Positions 41,717 through 50,223 of a stretch of 64,000 bases of DNA are shown in pieces (the stretch's first letter is position 1; the number at the start of each line of letters is the position of its first letter). Source of the stretch: Schumannella soli (lineage in GTDB: Bacteria; Actinomycetota; Actinomycetes; Actinomycetales; Microbacteriaceae). The notes beneath the pieces are model-generated. The model was not told the origin of the DNA. It saw nothing but the letters and a program-made list of their open reading frames with translations, and made no database searches. Where the stretch lies: NCBI RefSeq assembly GCF_006517435.1, contig NZ_VHQG01000001.1, positions 563,737-627,736 of the forward strand. The letters run 5' to 3'. The position numbers and the translations under genes were made by a program.

Positions 41717-42046
41717 TCAGCCGTCCAGGCCGGGGAAGATCAGCCGCAGCAGCGCCGTCACGAGCGCGGCGCTCACCACGATCACCGGGAACGGCGCCTT
41801 GACGATCGCGAGCGCGACCGCGACGGCCACGCCGATCGGACGCGCCCATCCCGCGAACTGCCCCGCCTCGAACACCGCGCTCGTCACCGTCAGCGCCGAC
41901 AGCAGCACGATCGCGCCGTCGCCGAGCAGGTCGTCGACGAAGCGCGGCAGGCGCACCCGCCCGTGCACGGCGGGCCCGACGAGCCGGAAGGCGTAGGTGC
42001 CGACGGCGAGGATGAGGATCGGCAGCAGCAGCGCCATCGCGCTCAT
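41717..42046 (-). CDS. azlD: AzlD family branched-chain amino acid export subunit
   Basis: 109 residues, four hydrophobic helices, usual AzlD length (LLLPILILAVGTYAFRLVGPAVHG; VDDLLGDGAIVLLSALTVTSAVFEAG). It works with AzlC as an exporter of branched-chain amino acids or analogues. Its ATG overlaps the azlC stop by four bases. Confidence 0.88.
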   Translation of the reverse strand: MSAMALLLPILILAVGTYAFRLVGPAVHGRVRLPRFVDDLLGDGAIVLLSALTVTSAVFEAGQFAGWARPIGVAVAVALAIVKAPFPVIVVSAALVTALLRLIFPGLDG

Positions 42047-42846
42047 CGCAGGCCTCCCGCCGGGCCGAAGGGATGCGCATCCCCCAGCTCGTCGAGCCCG
42101 CTGCCCGACCCCGCCGCGCCGCCCGCGGGGCCTCGCCCGCCTGACCCGTCGCCGTCGCCGTCGCGGCGACGCCACCGCGAGCGCAGCACCACGACGAGCG
42201 CGAGCAGCGACAGCAGCACGGGGACCCCGGCGGGCAGGAACGGCGTCGCGCCGACCGCGAGCACGGCGCCGACGGCCGCGGCGATGCGCAGCGCGGCGTC
42301 TTTCAGCGCCGGCACGACGAGAGCGATCAGCACGGCGGGGAACGCCGCGTCGAGTCCGAGCGCATCCGTGTCGCCGACGATCGTGCCGAGCAGCGCGCCG
42401 AGCGCGACCGCGACGTTCCACGCGATGAACAGGGCGACGCCGCTCACCCAGAACAGCGCGCGGCGGCGGTCGGGATCATCGGAGCTCAGCGTGAACGCGA
42501 TCGACTCATCGGTGATGATCTGCGCGCCGAGCAGGCGACGCCACCAGCCGGGGCCCAGCGCATCCGCCGCCGCGAATCCGAAGGCGAGAAGCCGCGCGTT
42601 GAGCACGAGCCCCGCCGCGACGGCCGCGGCCGGATCCCCGCCGGCGAGCAGGATGCCGAGGGCCGCGAACTGCGACCCGCCGGCGAAGACGAGCAGCGAC
42701 ATGGCGATCGGAACCCACACCGGCATCCCGCCGCCGACGGCGATCGCGCCGAAGGAGAGTCCCACGATCGCGTCGGCCACGACCACGAGCCCGATGTCCT
42801 GCAGGGTGCGCCGGTCGAGCAGCCCGATCATCGCCCGCACGCCCAT
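42043..42846 (-). CDS. azlC: AzlC family amino acid exporter
   Basis: 267 residues with seven or eight helices. Motifs of the family: DAIVGLSFGAIAVGGGMPVWVPIAMSLLVFAGGSQF and LNARLLAFGFAAADALGP, and IITDESIAFTLSS. A Gly/Asp-rich cytoplasmic tail (about 230-267) is extra. ATG at 42846; another Met five codons on is possible. Forms an operon with azlD. Confidence 0.87.
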   Translation of the reverse strand: MGVRAMIGLLDRRTLQDIGLVVVADAIVGLSFGAIAVGGGMPVWVPIAMSLLVFAGGSQFAALGILLAGGDPAAAVAAGLVLNARLLAFGFAAADALGPGWWRRLLGAQIITDESIAFTLSSDDPDRRRALFWVSGVALFIAWNVAVALGALLGTIVGDTDALGLDAAFPAVLIALVVPALKDAALRIAAAVGAVLAVGATPFLPAGVPVLLSLLALVVVLRSRWRRRDGDGDGSGGRGPAGGAAGSGSGLDELGDAHPFGPAGGLR

Positions 42847-42912
42847 CCCGCGATCCTCCCAGCCCCGCCGTCCCCCGCGCGCGATCCACCCCCGCGCCCC
42901 TGGCCCCGTCGA

Positions 42913-42963
42913 GTGGCCAGAAATGCAGATGACACGCCGCTCCTGGCCCGCATCTGTGGCCAC
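42913..42963 (-). repeat. 51-bp palindromic repeat, family P51, copy 3 (reverse orientation)
   Basis: In reverse complement it reads GTGGCCACAGATGC at one end, CGGCGTGTC at positions 25-33 and GGCCAC at 46-51, all at the same positions as copies 1, 2 and 4. With the flanking GA and TC the palindrome is 55 bp (42911-42965). It stands 70 bp before the DUF559 gene start. Confidence 0.85.
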
Positions 42964-43032
42964 TCGCGGGATGGCACCGCGGGATGTGGATGGTTTGCGC
43001 GTCGATCGCGCGCGCCGAGGCATGGTCGAGAC

Positions 43033-43989
43033 GTGGATGACGATGCAGCTGCCGAACGCCGGGGCGGCCTCGACCTCAGGTGGGATGACCCGCGGAGCGG
43101 CAGCACTGCGTTCCCGGTGGGTGCCGGACGGCGCGCCGGACTGACCCGGCACCTCATCGACCGTGCCGATCTCGACCGCCCGCACCACGGCATCCGCGCC
43201 TCGATCTGGCGTGACGCCGATCGGGCACGCGATCTGCTCCCGGCGCTGCGGCCCGGGGACCGATTCAGCCACCTGACCGCCGCTCGCCTCTGGCCGCTGC
43301 CGCTCCCTCGCCGATGGCAGGCGGTCGGCGGCCCCGTCCACGTCTCCGGACCTGCCGACGGCAACCGACTGCGCCGCGTCGGCGTGATCGGCCACCGCAC
43401 CGCTGACGCCGGGTACGTCGTACGGAATGGACTGCCGCTGAGCCGACCGACGACGCTGTTCCTCGAACTGGCCACCGAGCTCGAGCTCGACGACCTCGTC
43501 GCGGTCGGCGACGCCCTCGTCCGACGACCCATCAAACTCGACCCGCACGACATCCGCCCGTGGATCGACCTCGACGAACTCCGCGCCGCGGTCAGCCGCG
43601 CCAGCCGTGGTCGCGGCGTTCGGCTGGCTCGAAGTGCGCTCGCGCTCGTGCGCGAGGGCAGTGATTCGCCGGCCGAGACACGACTCCGTCTCGCTGTGCT
43701 GCGCGCCGGATTCCCCACGCCTCAGCTCAACCCGATGATCGTCGACCGCCGCAGACGCGAGATCGGCCACTTCGATCTGGTGTGGCCGGAACGTCGGATC
43801 ATCGCCGAGTACGACGGCGATCAGCACCGCACGGACCCACGCCAATACGACCGCGACATCACCCGCTTCGACCGCGCCACCGACGCGGGGTACCGCGTCG
43901 TGCGCTTCCGCGCTCGCGCCCTCTATCCGACCCCGCAGCCCGCCATCCGCTCGCTCACCCGCGCATTCGCGGCGGCACCTCGACCGTGA
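43033..43989 (+). CDS. DUF559 (Vsr-fold endonuclease-like) protein flanked by palindromic repeats
   Basis: 318 residues from the GTG at 43033, which has CATGGT ending six bases upstream; a longer in-frame start at 42913 lies inside the repeat itself. The N-terminal half resembles proteins annotated as AbiEi-like (RFSHLTAARLWPLPLP). The C-terminal 110 residues are DUF559, a very-short-patch-repair endonuclease fold, with the acidic set Glu216 (SPAETRLR), Asp248 (GHFDLVWP), Glu259-Tyr-Asp261 and His265 (AEYDGDQH). DNA cleavage is plausible but unproven for this family. The gene is bracketed by inverted copies of the 51-bp palindrome, starting 70 bp before and 11 bp after it. Confidence 0.8.
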   Translation: MDDDAAAERRGGLDLRWDDPRSGSTAFPVGAGRRAGLTRHLIDRADLDRPHHGIRASIWRDADRARDLLPALRPGDRFSHLTAARLWPLPLPRRWQAVGGPVHVSGPADGNRLRRVGVIGHRTADAGYVVRNGLPLSRPTTLFLELATELELDDLVAVGDALVRRPIKLDPHDIRPWIDLDELRAAVSRASRGRGVRLARSALALVREGSDSPAETRLRLAVLRAGFPTPQLNPMIVDRRRREIGHFDLVWPERRIIAEYDGDQHRTDPRQYDRDITRFDRATDAGYRVVRFRARALYPTPQPAIRSLTRAFAAAPRP

Positions 43990-43999
43990 TCCGCGGTGA

Positions 44000-44050
44000 G
44001 TGGCCAGAGATGCAGATCGCCGTCGGCGTGTCATCGGCATATCTGGCCAC
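44000..44050 (+). repeat. 51-bp palindromic repeat, family P51, copy 4
   Basis: GTGGCCAGAGATGCAGAT at the left, CGGCGTGTC at positions 25-33, and GCATATCTGGCCAC at the right. Opposite orientation to copy 3 on the other side of the DUF559 gene. Including flanking GA/TC the palindrome is 55 bp (43998-44052), the same as copy 3. Confidence 0.85.
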
Positions 44051-44125
44051 TCGATGACGACGGGACGCCACCCGCGGGCGATCCACGGCGGGAGGCGCGC
44101 GGCCGGAGGGCGCGTGCGCGCGACG

Positions 44126-44131
44126 GTAGGA
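44126..44131 (+). promoter_or_regulatory. -10 box of purL
   Basis: TAGGAT within GGTAGGATGGGCG; the same 13-base string surrounds the -10 box of purS at 33845-33850. The shared context suggests purS-purQ and purL are co-regulated although 10 kb apart. Confidence 0.55.
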
Positions 44132-44184
44132 TGGGCGGGTCCGCGCAGGCGGGCGCCTCCCCTTGCGAAACGGAGCCTCGTCGC

Positions 44185-46500
44185 GTGTCCGACACCTCGA
44201 CCGCCCCCGCCATCCCCGCCCCCGACTCGGTCGAGAACGCGATCGCGACTCCCGACAAGGAGCAGCCCTACGGCGCGCTCGGCCTGAAGGATGACGAGTA
44301 CCAGCGCATCCGCGAGATCCTCGGCCGCCGCCCCACGAGCGGCGAGCTGGCGATGTACTCCGTCATGTGGAGCGAGCACTGCTCCTACAAGTCGTCGAAG
44401 GTCTGGCTGCGCCAGTTCGGCCAGAAGGTCAGCGACGACATGAAGAAGAACCTCATGGTCGGCATGGGCGAGAACGCCGGCGTGCTCGACATCGGCGAGG
44501 GCTGGGCGGTCACCTTCAAGATCGAGAGCCACAACCACCCCAGCTACGTGGAGCCGTTCCAGGGCGCCGCGACCGGCGTCGGCGGCATCGTGCGCGACAT
44601 CATCTCGATGGGCGCGCGTCCGGTGGCGGTCATGGATGCGCTGCGCTTCGGCGCCGCCGACCACCCCGACACGCACCGGGTGCTGCCCGGCGTCGTGAGC
44701 GGCATCAGCTTCTACGGCAACTGCCTCGGCCTGCCGAACATCGGCGGCGAGACCTGGTTCGACCCGATCTACCAGGCGAACCCGCTCGTCAACGCGCTCG
44801 CGGTGGGCGTGCTCAAGCACGAGGACCTGCACCTGGCGAACGCTCGCGGCGTCGGCAACAAGGTCGTGCTGTTCGGTGCCCGCACCGGCGGCGACGGCAT
44901 CGGCGGGGCGAGCATCCTGGCCTCCGACACCTTCACCGAGGGCGGCCCGACGAAACGTCCGGCGGTGCAGGTCGGCGACCCCTTCGCCGAGAAGGTGCTC
45001 ATCGAGTGCTGCCTCGAGCTGTTCCAGGGCGGGCTGGTCGAGGGTATCCAGGATCTCGGCGCGGCCGGCATCTCGTGCGCGACCTCCGAGCTCGCGTCGA
45101 ACGGCGACGGCGGCATGCGCATCTCGCTCGACGACGTGCTGCTGCGCGACCCGTCGCTCACGGCGGAGGAGATCCTCATGTCGGAGAGCCAGGAGCGCAT
45201 GATGGCGGTCGTCTCGCCCGACAAGCTCGAGGGCTTCCTCGCCGTGACGAGCAAGTGGGATGTCGAGACCAGCGTGCTCGGCGAGGTCACCGACACCGGT
45301 CGCCTGGTCATCGACTGGCGCGGCGAGGTCATCGTCGATGTCGACCCGCGCACGGTCGCGGTCGACGGCCCGGTGTACGAGCGTCCGATCGTCTACCCGA
45401 AGTGGCTCGACGACGTGAACGCCGACAGCGCATCCGTTCTCGACCGCCCGACCGAGGGTCCGGCGATCAAGGCGCAGGTGCTGCAGCTGCTCGGCAGCGC
45501 GAACCTCGGCGACAAGAGCTTCATCACGAGCCAGTACGACAAGTACGTGCTCGGCAACACGGCCCTCAGCTACCCCGACGACGGCGGCATGGTGCGCGTC
45601 GATGAGGAGTCCGGTCTCGGCTTCGCCGTAGCGACGGATGCGAACGGCCGCTACTGCTACCTCGACCCCTACCAGGGTGCGCAGCTGGCGCTCGCGGAGG
45701 CGTACCGCAACGTCGCCGTGACCGGCGCGACCCCGGTCGGCGTCTCCGACTGCCTCAACTTCGGCAGCCCCGAGAACCCCGAGGTCATGTGGCAGTTCTC
45801 GAAGGCCGTCGAGGGCCTCGCCGACGGCTGCCTCGAGATGGGCATCCCGGTCACCGGCGGCAACGTCAGCTTCTACAACCAGACCGGCGACGTGCCGATC
45901 CACCCGACCCCGGTCGTGGCGGTGCTCGGCACGATCGACGACGTCGCGCGCCGCGTGCCCTCGGGCTGGCAGGACTCGGGTGACAACCTGTACCTGCTCG
46001 GCACCACCGCGCTCGAGCTCGACGGCTCGGCGTGGGCCGGCAGCATCCACGACCACCTCGGCGGACGCCCGCCGAAGGTCGATCTGACCCGCGAGAAGGA
46101 GCTCGGCGAGCTGCTCGCCGCGGCCGCGCACGAGGGCCTGTTCAACGCGGCCCACGACCTCGCCGACGGCGGTCTCGCGATCGCGCTGGCCGAGGGCGTG
46201 CTGCGCTTCGGCGTCGGCGCCCGCGTCTTCCTCGACGAGCTCATCGCCCGTGACGGCGTGGATGCGGCGACCGCCCTCTTCAGCGAGTCGACCGCCCGGG
46301 TGCTGGTCGCCGTGCCGCGCGAGGAGGACGTGAAGTTCACGCGCCTGTGCGAGGGCCGCGGATTCCCGGTCGCGCGCATCGGCGTGACGGATGCCGGCGC
46401 CGGTCGCGGCGAGGGCGAGCTCGAGGTGCAGGGTCTGTTCAGCGCCTCGGTGAGCGAGCTGCACGACGCGTGGAAGAGCGTGGCGGCGACCTTCGCCTGA
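44185..46500 (+). CDS. purL: phosphoribosylformylglycinamidine synthase subunit PurL
   Basis: 771 residues, the small-type PurL used with PurS and PurQ. ATP-dependent conversion of FGAR to FGAM. Motifs: [69 protein letters not shown] and [15 protein letters not shown]. The GTG at 44185 has CGGAG upstream. A terminator follows at 46563. Confidence 0.97.
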   Translation: MSDTSTAPAIPAPDSVENAIATPDKEQPYGALGLKDDEYQRIREILGRRPTSGELAMYSVMWSEHCSYKSSKVWLRQFGQKVSDDMKKNLMVGMGENAGVLDIGEGWAVTFKIESHNHPSYVEPFQGAATGVGGIVRDIISMGARPVAVMDALRFGAADHPDTHRVLPGVVSGISFYGNCLGLPNIGGETWFDPIYQANPLVNALAVGVLKHEDLHLANARGVGNKVVLFGARTGGDGIGGASILASDTFTEGGPTKRPAVQVGDPFAEKVLIECCLELFQGGLVEGIQDLGAAGISCATSELASNGDGGMRISLDDVLLRDPSLTAEEILMSESQERMMAVVSPDKLEGFLAVTSKWDVETSVLGEVTDTGRLVIDWRGEVIVDVDPRTVAVDGPVYERPIVYPKWLDDVNADSASVLDRPTEGPAIKAQVLQLLGSANLGDKSFITSQYDKYVLGNTALSYPDDGGMVRVDEESGLGFAVATDANGRYCYLDPYQGAQLALAEAYRNVAVTGATPVGVSDCLNFGSPENPEVMWQFSKAVEGLADGCLEMGIPVTGGNVSFYNQTGDVPIHPTPVVAVLGTIDDVARRVPSGWQDSGDNLYLLGTTALELDGSAWAGSIHDHLGGRPPKVDLTREKELGELLAAAAHEGLFNAAHDLADGGLAIALAEGVLRFGVGARVFLDELIARDGVDAATALFSESTARVLVAVPREEDVKFTRLCEGRGFPVARIGVTDAGAGRGEGELEVQGLFSASVSELHDAWKSVAATFA

Positions 46501-46562
46501 GCGAAGACGCGCCGCGCCGCGCGAGCCGCGTTGAGCGCGCGAGCTGACCGCTCGACGCCGAA

Positions 46563-46595
46563 GAGGCCCGGAACCGTCTGACGGTTCCGGGCCTC
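46563..46595 (+). terminator. terminator of purL
   Basis: Perfect 15-bp stem GAGGCCCGGAACCGT / ACGGTTCCGGGCCTC with a 3-base loop, 62 bases after the stop codon. Confidence 0.82.
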
Positions 46596-46612
46596 TCGCG
46601 CATCACCGGCAG

Positions 46613-46684
46613 GAGGATCGCCGCGCGATCCGGGATGCGCCGCGCTATATCGTCGCGCGCGACCAGGATCGCCGCGCGATCCTG
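46613..46684 (-). repeat. 72-bp palindromic repeat, family P72, copy 3 (reverse orientation)
   Basis: In reverse complement it begins CAGGATCGCGCGGCGATCCT and carries CGATAT in the middle and GATCGCGCGGCGATCCT near the end, aligning with copies 1 and 2 without gaps. This copy has two full GATCGCGCGGCGATC dyads. It lies between the purL terminator and the end of the MarR gene. Confidence 0.8.
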
Positions 46685-46696
46685 CCGATGCCGGGG

Positions 46697-47200
46697 TCAG
46701 GCCTTGGGGTCGAGCTCGTCGGCGGCGGCCCCGAGGTGCTCCGAGAGACCGAGGAACGCGCGGTGCACGGCGTCGAAGTCGGCCGGGGCGACGGCGGCCG
46801 AGAAGGCGTCGGCGTAGATCTGGCCGTTGCGCTGCACGAGGTCGCGACCCGCATCCGTCAGCTCCAGCAGGAAGCTGCGGCGGTCGCTGGGGTTGTTGGT
46901 GCGCTGCATGAAGCCGGCGGCCTCGTTGCGATCGACGAGGCTCGTCATGGCGCCGGTGGTGAGACCGAGGTACTCGGCGACCTTCTTGGGCGTGACGTCG
47001 TCGTTGCCGCCGACGTAGAAGAGGGCGCGAACGTCGGTCGTGGTGATGCCGGCGCTCGCGGCGAGGTTGCTCACGAGCTTCGCGTTCTTGGAGCGCAGCA
47101 CGACGAAGGCGGTCATGACGTCGGTGATCGTGGCGTCGCCCACTGCGTGCAGCTGAGGGGCATCGCCCGGCGTCTCATCGATCGCATATGCGTCGGTCAC
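46697..47200 (-). CDS. MarR family transcriptional regulator
   Basis: 167 residues. Winged helix at about 55-115 (TTTDVRALFYVGGNDDVTPKKVAEYLGLTTGAMTSLVDRNEAAGFMQRTNNPSDRRSF split by the usual wing) within a helical dimer. AAAGGA precedes the GTG at 47200. It is divergent from the SipW-type secreted protein gene across a 315-bp region and might regulate it; no ligand is evident. Confidence 0.88.
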   Translation of the reverse strand: MTDAYAIDETPGDAPQLHAVGDATITDVMTAFVVLRSKNAKLVSNLAASAGITTTDVRALFYVGGNDDVTPKKVAEYLGLTTGAMTSLVDRNEAAGFMQRTNNPSDRRSFLLELTDAGRDLVQRNGQIYADAFSAAVAPADFDAVHRAFLGLSEHLGAAADELDPKA

Positions 47201-47515
47201 GATATGTCCTTTCGGCGTGCGGAGGGTCGGAAGGCGGATGCGCGACGCCTGTCGGCCAGCGCTCGAGCGGGCCGGTGTGGGGCGCCGCTGCGTCAACTGT
47301 CGCACAGGTCTGCCCTGTGATCCCAACGCCCAAAACGTATTGGCCCCCTCATTGGGGACATTGCTTGCCTATCCGACTGTCCACTCGTCCGATAACTTGA
47401 TCATCGTACTACTCGACCGGGGGATTATCGGCCGAGCGGAACACAGGGGGATCGAGCCGCCGAACGGATCGAGCCCATTCCCGGCCCGACATAGACCATC
47501 TGGAGACCACGAACC
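47201..47515. other. 315-bp divergent promoter region
   Basis: Between MarR and the secreted protein gene. The stretch 47330-47430 is distinctly richer in A/T than its surroundings and carries CCCCTCATTGGGG (47345-47357), CCGATAACTTGATCATCG and other candidate promoter or operator sequences. GGAG lies about 12 bases before the next ATG. No gene seen. Confidence 0.6.
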
Positions 47516-48127
47516 ATGTCCCGTCACATCGCCCGCCCCACCCGCCGCGCCGCCAAGCTGGCCGCGTGGATCGCCGTTCCGGCCGCCGTGCTCATCTCGG
47601 GCGCCGCCGTCGCCGGCGGCTCGTACTCGGCCTTCTCGGCCACGACCTCGAACCCGACCAACAACTGGACCGCCGGCACCGTGGCTCTCACCGACGACGA
47701 CGCCAACACCGCCATGTTCACCGCGACGAACCTGAAGCCCGGCTCGACCGGCACCAAGTGCATCCTCGTCACCTCGACCGGATCGCTCGCCTCGCTCGTC
47801 AAGCTCTACGGCACCTCGTCGGCGACGACCAACGCGCTCTCGACCTACATCGACCTCACCGTCACGCAGGGGTCCGGCGCCACCAGCTCGAGCTGCACCG
47901 GCTTCACGCCGCTCGCCACCGGCTCGTCGGTCTACAGCGGCACGCTCGCCAACTTCGCCAGCAGCTACACGAGCTACTCGAACGGCATCTCGAGCTGGAC
48001 GACCACCGGCGCCGCGTCGGAGACCCGCGCCTACCAGTTCACCTACTCCGTGCAGGCCGCGGCGCCGAACTCGGCGCAGGGCGGCACCGCCGCTCTCGGC
48101 TTCACGTGGGAGGCCCAGAACAGCTGA
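47516..48127 (+). CDS. secreted protein with SipW-type signal peptide (TasA/camelysin-like)
   Basis: 203 residues. The signal segment AAWIAVPAAVLISGAAVAGGSYSAFSATTSNPTNNWTAGTV, read in parts, has the SipW-dependent pattern: a hydrophobic helix, then SYSAFSAT and the NxWTAGTVxLTDDD block found in TasA-like proteins. The mature part is Ser/Thr/Gly-rich beta sequence with two Cys. It is followed 383 bp later by a SipW-type signal peptidase fused to LamG, its likely processor. Biofilm-fibre function is only suggested by the relatives. Confidence 0.8.
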   Translation: MSRHIARPTRRAAKLAAWIAVPAAVLISGAAVAGGSYSAFSATTSNPTNNWTAGTVALTDDDANTAMFTATNLKPGSTGTKCILVTSTGSLASLVKLYGTSSATTNALSTYIDLTVTQGSGATSSSCTGFTPLATGSSVYSGTLANFASSYTSYSNGISSWTTTGAASETRAYQFTYSVQAAAPNSAQGGTAALGFTWEAQNS

Positions 48128-48137
48128 CCGCTGTTCT

Positions 48138-48180
48138 GACCGGCTTCGGCGGGATCAGGGGGGATTCCCCGCCGAACCAC
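48138..48180 (+). terminator. terminator-like hairpin after the SipW-type protein gene
   Basis: CCGGCTTCGGCGGG pairs with CCCCGCCGAACCACCGG with small bulges, 11 bases after the stop codon at 48127. Confidence 0.6.
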
Positions 48181-48187
48181 CGGTCGC

Positions 48188-48230
48188 CTCGCCCGGTCCC
48201 TCGCAGAGGGAGATCGACAGACCGGGCGAG
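48188..48230 (+). ncRNA. stem-loop of unknown role
   Basis: Perfect 11-bp stem CTCGCCCGGTC / GACCGGGCGAG enclosing a smaller CCTC/GAGG hairpin. Too short and isolated to assign; listed because it lies in a chain of structures upstream of the fusion gene. Confidence 0.35.
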
Positions 48231-48327
48231 AAGACCGGCAGCAACACCAGCTCCACCGCACGGCCCCGCTCCTCGAGCGAGTGGGGAGATCCGGATGCCG
48301 CCTGACCCACGGCCCGGACGTGCAGCT

Positions 48328-48365
48328 CCCGGTTCCCGCGGAACTCAGCCACCGCGGGAACCGGG
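48328..48365 (+). ncRNA. stem-loop with conserved loop, copy 1
   Basis: Perfect 14-bp stem CCCGGTTCCCGCGG / CCGCGGGAACCGGG with the loop AACTCAGCCA. A second stem-loop at 50134-50179 has the loop ACCTCAGCCA and the same CGGTTCCCG base but a different, still paired, upper stem. The pattern suggests selection on RNA structure. Could also be a terminator pair or a diverged palindromic repeat. Confidence 0.5.
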
Positions 48366-48510
48366 ACACCTCCCGCCGGAGTGATCCGGCCGCCGCCCGC
48401 AGCGCATCCGCCGGGCCGCCGCACCGCATCCGCCGACCGCACGACCGTCGGCCCCCGAACCACCGTCGCCCGAACGACCAGCCCGCAGCACGACCCGAGC
48501 ACCCGAGGAC

Positions 48511-50025
48511 ATGATGACCAGCGCACCCAGCACCGCGACCTCCGCGGTCGCCGACGTGCTCGCGCCGGTCACCGGGTCGATCGAGCAGGTCGTGGCCCGC
48601 GTCGCCCGCCGCGAGATCGCCTGGGGCGACTGGGCTCGACTCGTCTTCGCGACGATCGCCCGCACCCTGCTCTTCAGCATCATCGGCGCCCTGCTCTGGA
48701 CCGCGCTGCCCACCGTCTTCGGCTGGACCAGCACCACCGTCATGAGCAACTCGATGGCCCCGCGCTTCTTCGCCGGCGACGTCATCGTCTCGATGCCCGC
48801 CTCGAAGGCCGACCTCGTTCCCGGACGCGTCATCCTCGTCGACGACCCCGATCACGCGGGCCGGCTGCGCATGCACCGCCTCGAGCGCGTCGAAGACGGC
48901 CAGTACTTCACCAAGGGCGACGCGAACCCCGAGGCCGACTCCAGCCCCGTGACGCTGAAGCACATCCACGGCATCGCCGTGCTGCGCGCCCCGCTCGTCG
49001 CGGTGCCGATCGTCTGGACGGCCGAGCACCGCTGGATGCTCGACGCGGCTGCCGCGATCGGCGTCGTCTCGCTCGTCATCCTCGCCGGCACCGACCGCCA
49101 CCTGCGCCGTCGCCGCGACGAGAACGACGTGCCGATCAGCCGCCCGCGCCGCCGCAACCGCGGCCGCACCGCGCGTCTCGCCGTCGGCGTGGCCGCGCTG
49201 CTGACCACGAGCGGCATGCTCGTCGCCGGCCAGGCCCACTCCGCCTTCGCCGCGAGCGGCGCCAACACGGGCAACAGCCTCGCCGCGCAGGCCGCCGGCA
49301 ACGACTGGTGCTCGGGTGCGAGCGGCACGGCCGGCGCGCTCGACTCGCCGACCTTCGCCTGGCGCTTCAACGAGGTGAGCGGAACGACCGCCGCGGACAC
49401 GAGCGGCAACGCGCGCACCGGCACCCTCAGCTCGACCGCGAACGTCACGCGCACCGCGGCATCCTGCACCGCCGGCGGCGGCTACATCACCCTCAACGGC
49501 TCGGGCAGCGTCAACCCGACGAGCAGCACGACGACCGCGACGCCGTACGTCTACAGCCTCGAAGCCTGGATCAACGCGCCGACCACCTCGACCGGCGGCC
49601 GCATCCTCGGCTTCGGCAACAGCCAGACCGGCACCTCGGGCAACTACGACCGCCACATCTACATGAACACCTCGGGCCAGATCGTCTTCGGCACCTACAA
49701 CGGCGGCTACAAGACCATCAACTCCACCGCCTCGCTCAAGGACGGCGCATGGCACCACATCGTCGCCACGATGGACGGCAGCCAGCTCGGCCTCACCGGC
49801 ACCGGCATGAAGCTCTACGTCGACGGCGCCCTCGTCGCCTCGAACGCCACCTACCTCACCTCCGAGGCGACGACCGGCTTCTGGCGGGTCGGCGCCGACA
49901 ACATCAGCGGCTGGCCCGGCACCCCGACCGTCGGCGGGTTCGTCGGATCGATCGACGACGCCGCCGTGTACTCGACGGCGCTCACCGCCGCCCAGGTCAC
50001 GACCCACAAGAACGCGGGGCGCTGA
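48511..50025 (+). CDS. SipW-type signal peptidase I fused to a secreted LamG domain
   Basis: 504 residues. Residues 1-190 form a type I signal peptidase of the archaeal/SipW (S26B) kind: one helix at about 45-65, catalytic Ser81 in VMSNSMAPRFFAGDVIV, and His122 (RMHRLERV) in place of the bacterial Lys; a second helix lies at about 175-193. After a basic linker (RRRRDE... RPRRRNRGRT) a second signal-like segment follows (ARLAVGVAALLTTSGMLVAG, then AHSAFAA) and then a LamG jelly-roll domain (about 265-504; ITLNGSGSVN, YSLEAWINAP, AWHHIVATMDG, YVDGALVASN). The peptidase may cut its own LamG part free. The ATG at 48514 is an equally possible start. Confidence 0.83.
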   Translation: MMTSAPSTATSAVADVLAPVTGSIEQVVARVARREIAWGDWARLVFATIARTLLFSIIGALLWTALPTVFGWTSTTVMSNSMAPRFFAGDVIVSMPASKADLVPGRVILVDDPDHAGRLRMHRLERVEDGQYFTKGDANPEADSSPVTLKHIHGIAVLRAPLVAVPIVWTAEHRWMLDAAAAIGVVSLVILAGTDRHLRRRRDENDVPISRPRRRNRGRTARLAVGVAALLTTSGMLVAGQAHSAFAASGANTGNSLAAQAAGNDWCSGASGTAGALDSPTFAWRFNEVSGTTAADTSGNARTGTLSSTANVTRTAASCTAGGGYITLNGSGSVNPTSSTTTATPYVYSLEAWINAPTTSTGGRILGFGNSQTGTSGNYDRHIYMNTSGQIVFGTYNGGYKTINSTASLKDGAWHHIVATMDGSQLGLTGTGMKLYVDGALVASNATYLTSEATTGFWRVGADNISGWPGTPTVGGFVGSIDDAAVYSTALTAAQVTTHKNAGR

Positions 50026-50133
50026 CCCCGAGTCACGCCCCGGCCGCGCCCGCACGTCCCCGCGGGCGCGACATCCTCACAACTCCACAGACCCCGGCGC
50101 CGCGGACCCAGCTGCGGCGCCGGACCTCCGCCT

Positions 50134-50179
50134 CGGTTCCCGGCGCGCCCCACCTCAGCCAGGGGTGCGTCGGGAACCG
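50134..50179 (+). ncRNA. stem-loop with conserved loop, copy 2
   Basis: 18-bp stem with two mismatches (CGGTTCCCGGCGCGCCCC / GGGGTGCGTCGGGAACCG) and the loop ACCTCAGCCA, nine of ten loop bases identical to 48342-48351 in the same orientation. It lies 109 bases after the signal peptidase-LamG stop. Confidence 0.5.
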
Positions 50180-50184
50180 GGCCC

Positions 50185-50223
50185 GGGATGCGCGGCGTAT
50201 CCCCCGCTCGCGCCGCGCATCCC
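50185..50223 (+). terminator. hairpin after the signal peptidase-LamG gene
   Basis: Perfect 12-bp stem GGGATGCGCGGC / GCCGCGCATCCC with a 15-base loop, followed by CCTTCT. Possible terminator of the fusion gene. Confidence 0.5.

Larger units (their letters stand above)
48128..48510 (+). other. 383-bp structured intergenic region
   Basis: No gene seen. Three stem-loops follow each other: about 48138-48180 (terminator-like), 48188-48230 (11-bp perfect stem) and 48328-48365 (14-bp perfect stem, conserved loop). The third lies 145 bases before the signal peptidase-LamG gene. Confidence 0.65.

Noticed and set aside
42043-46464. A 1473-codon open frame on the minus strand across purL and the DUF559 gene
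   Set aside because: It is a shadow caused by GC-rich third positions: the plus strand encodes PurL with full motifs, and the minus-strand product is His/Arg/Ala filler without any domain.
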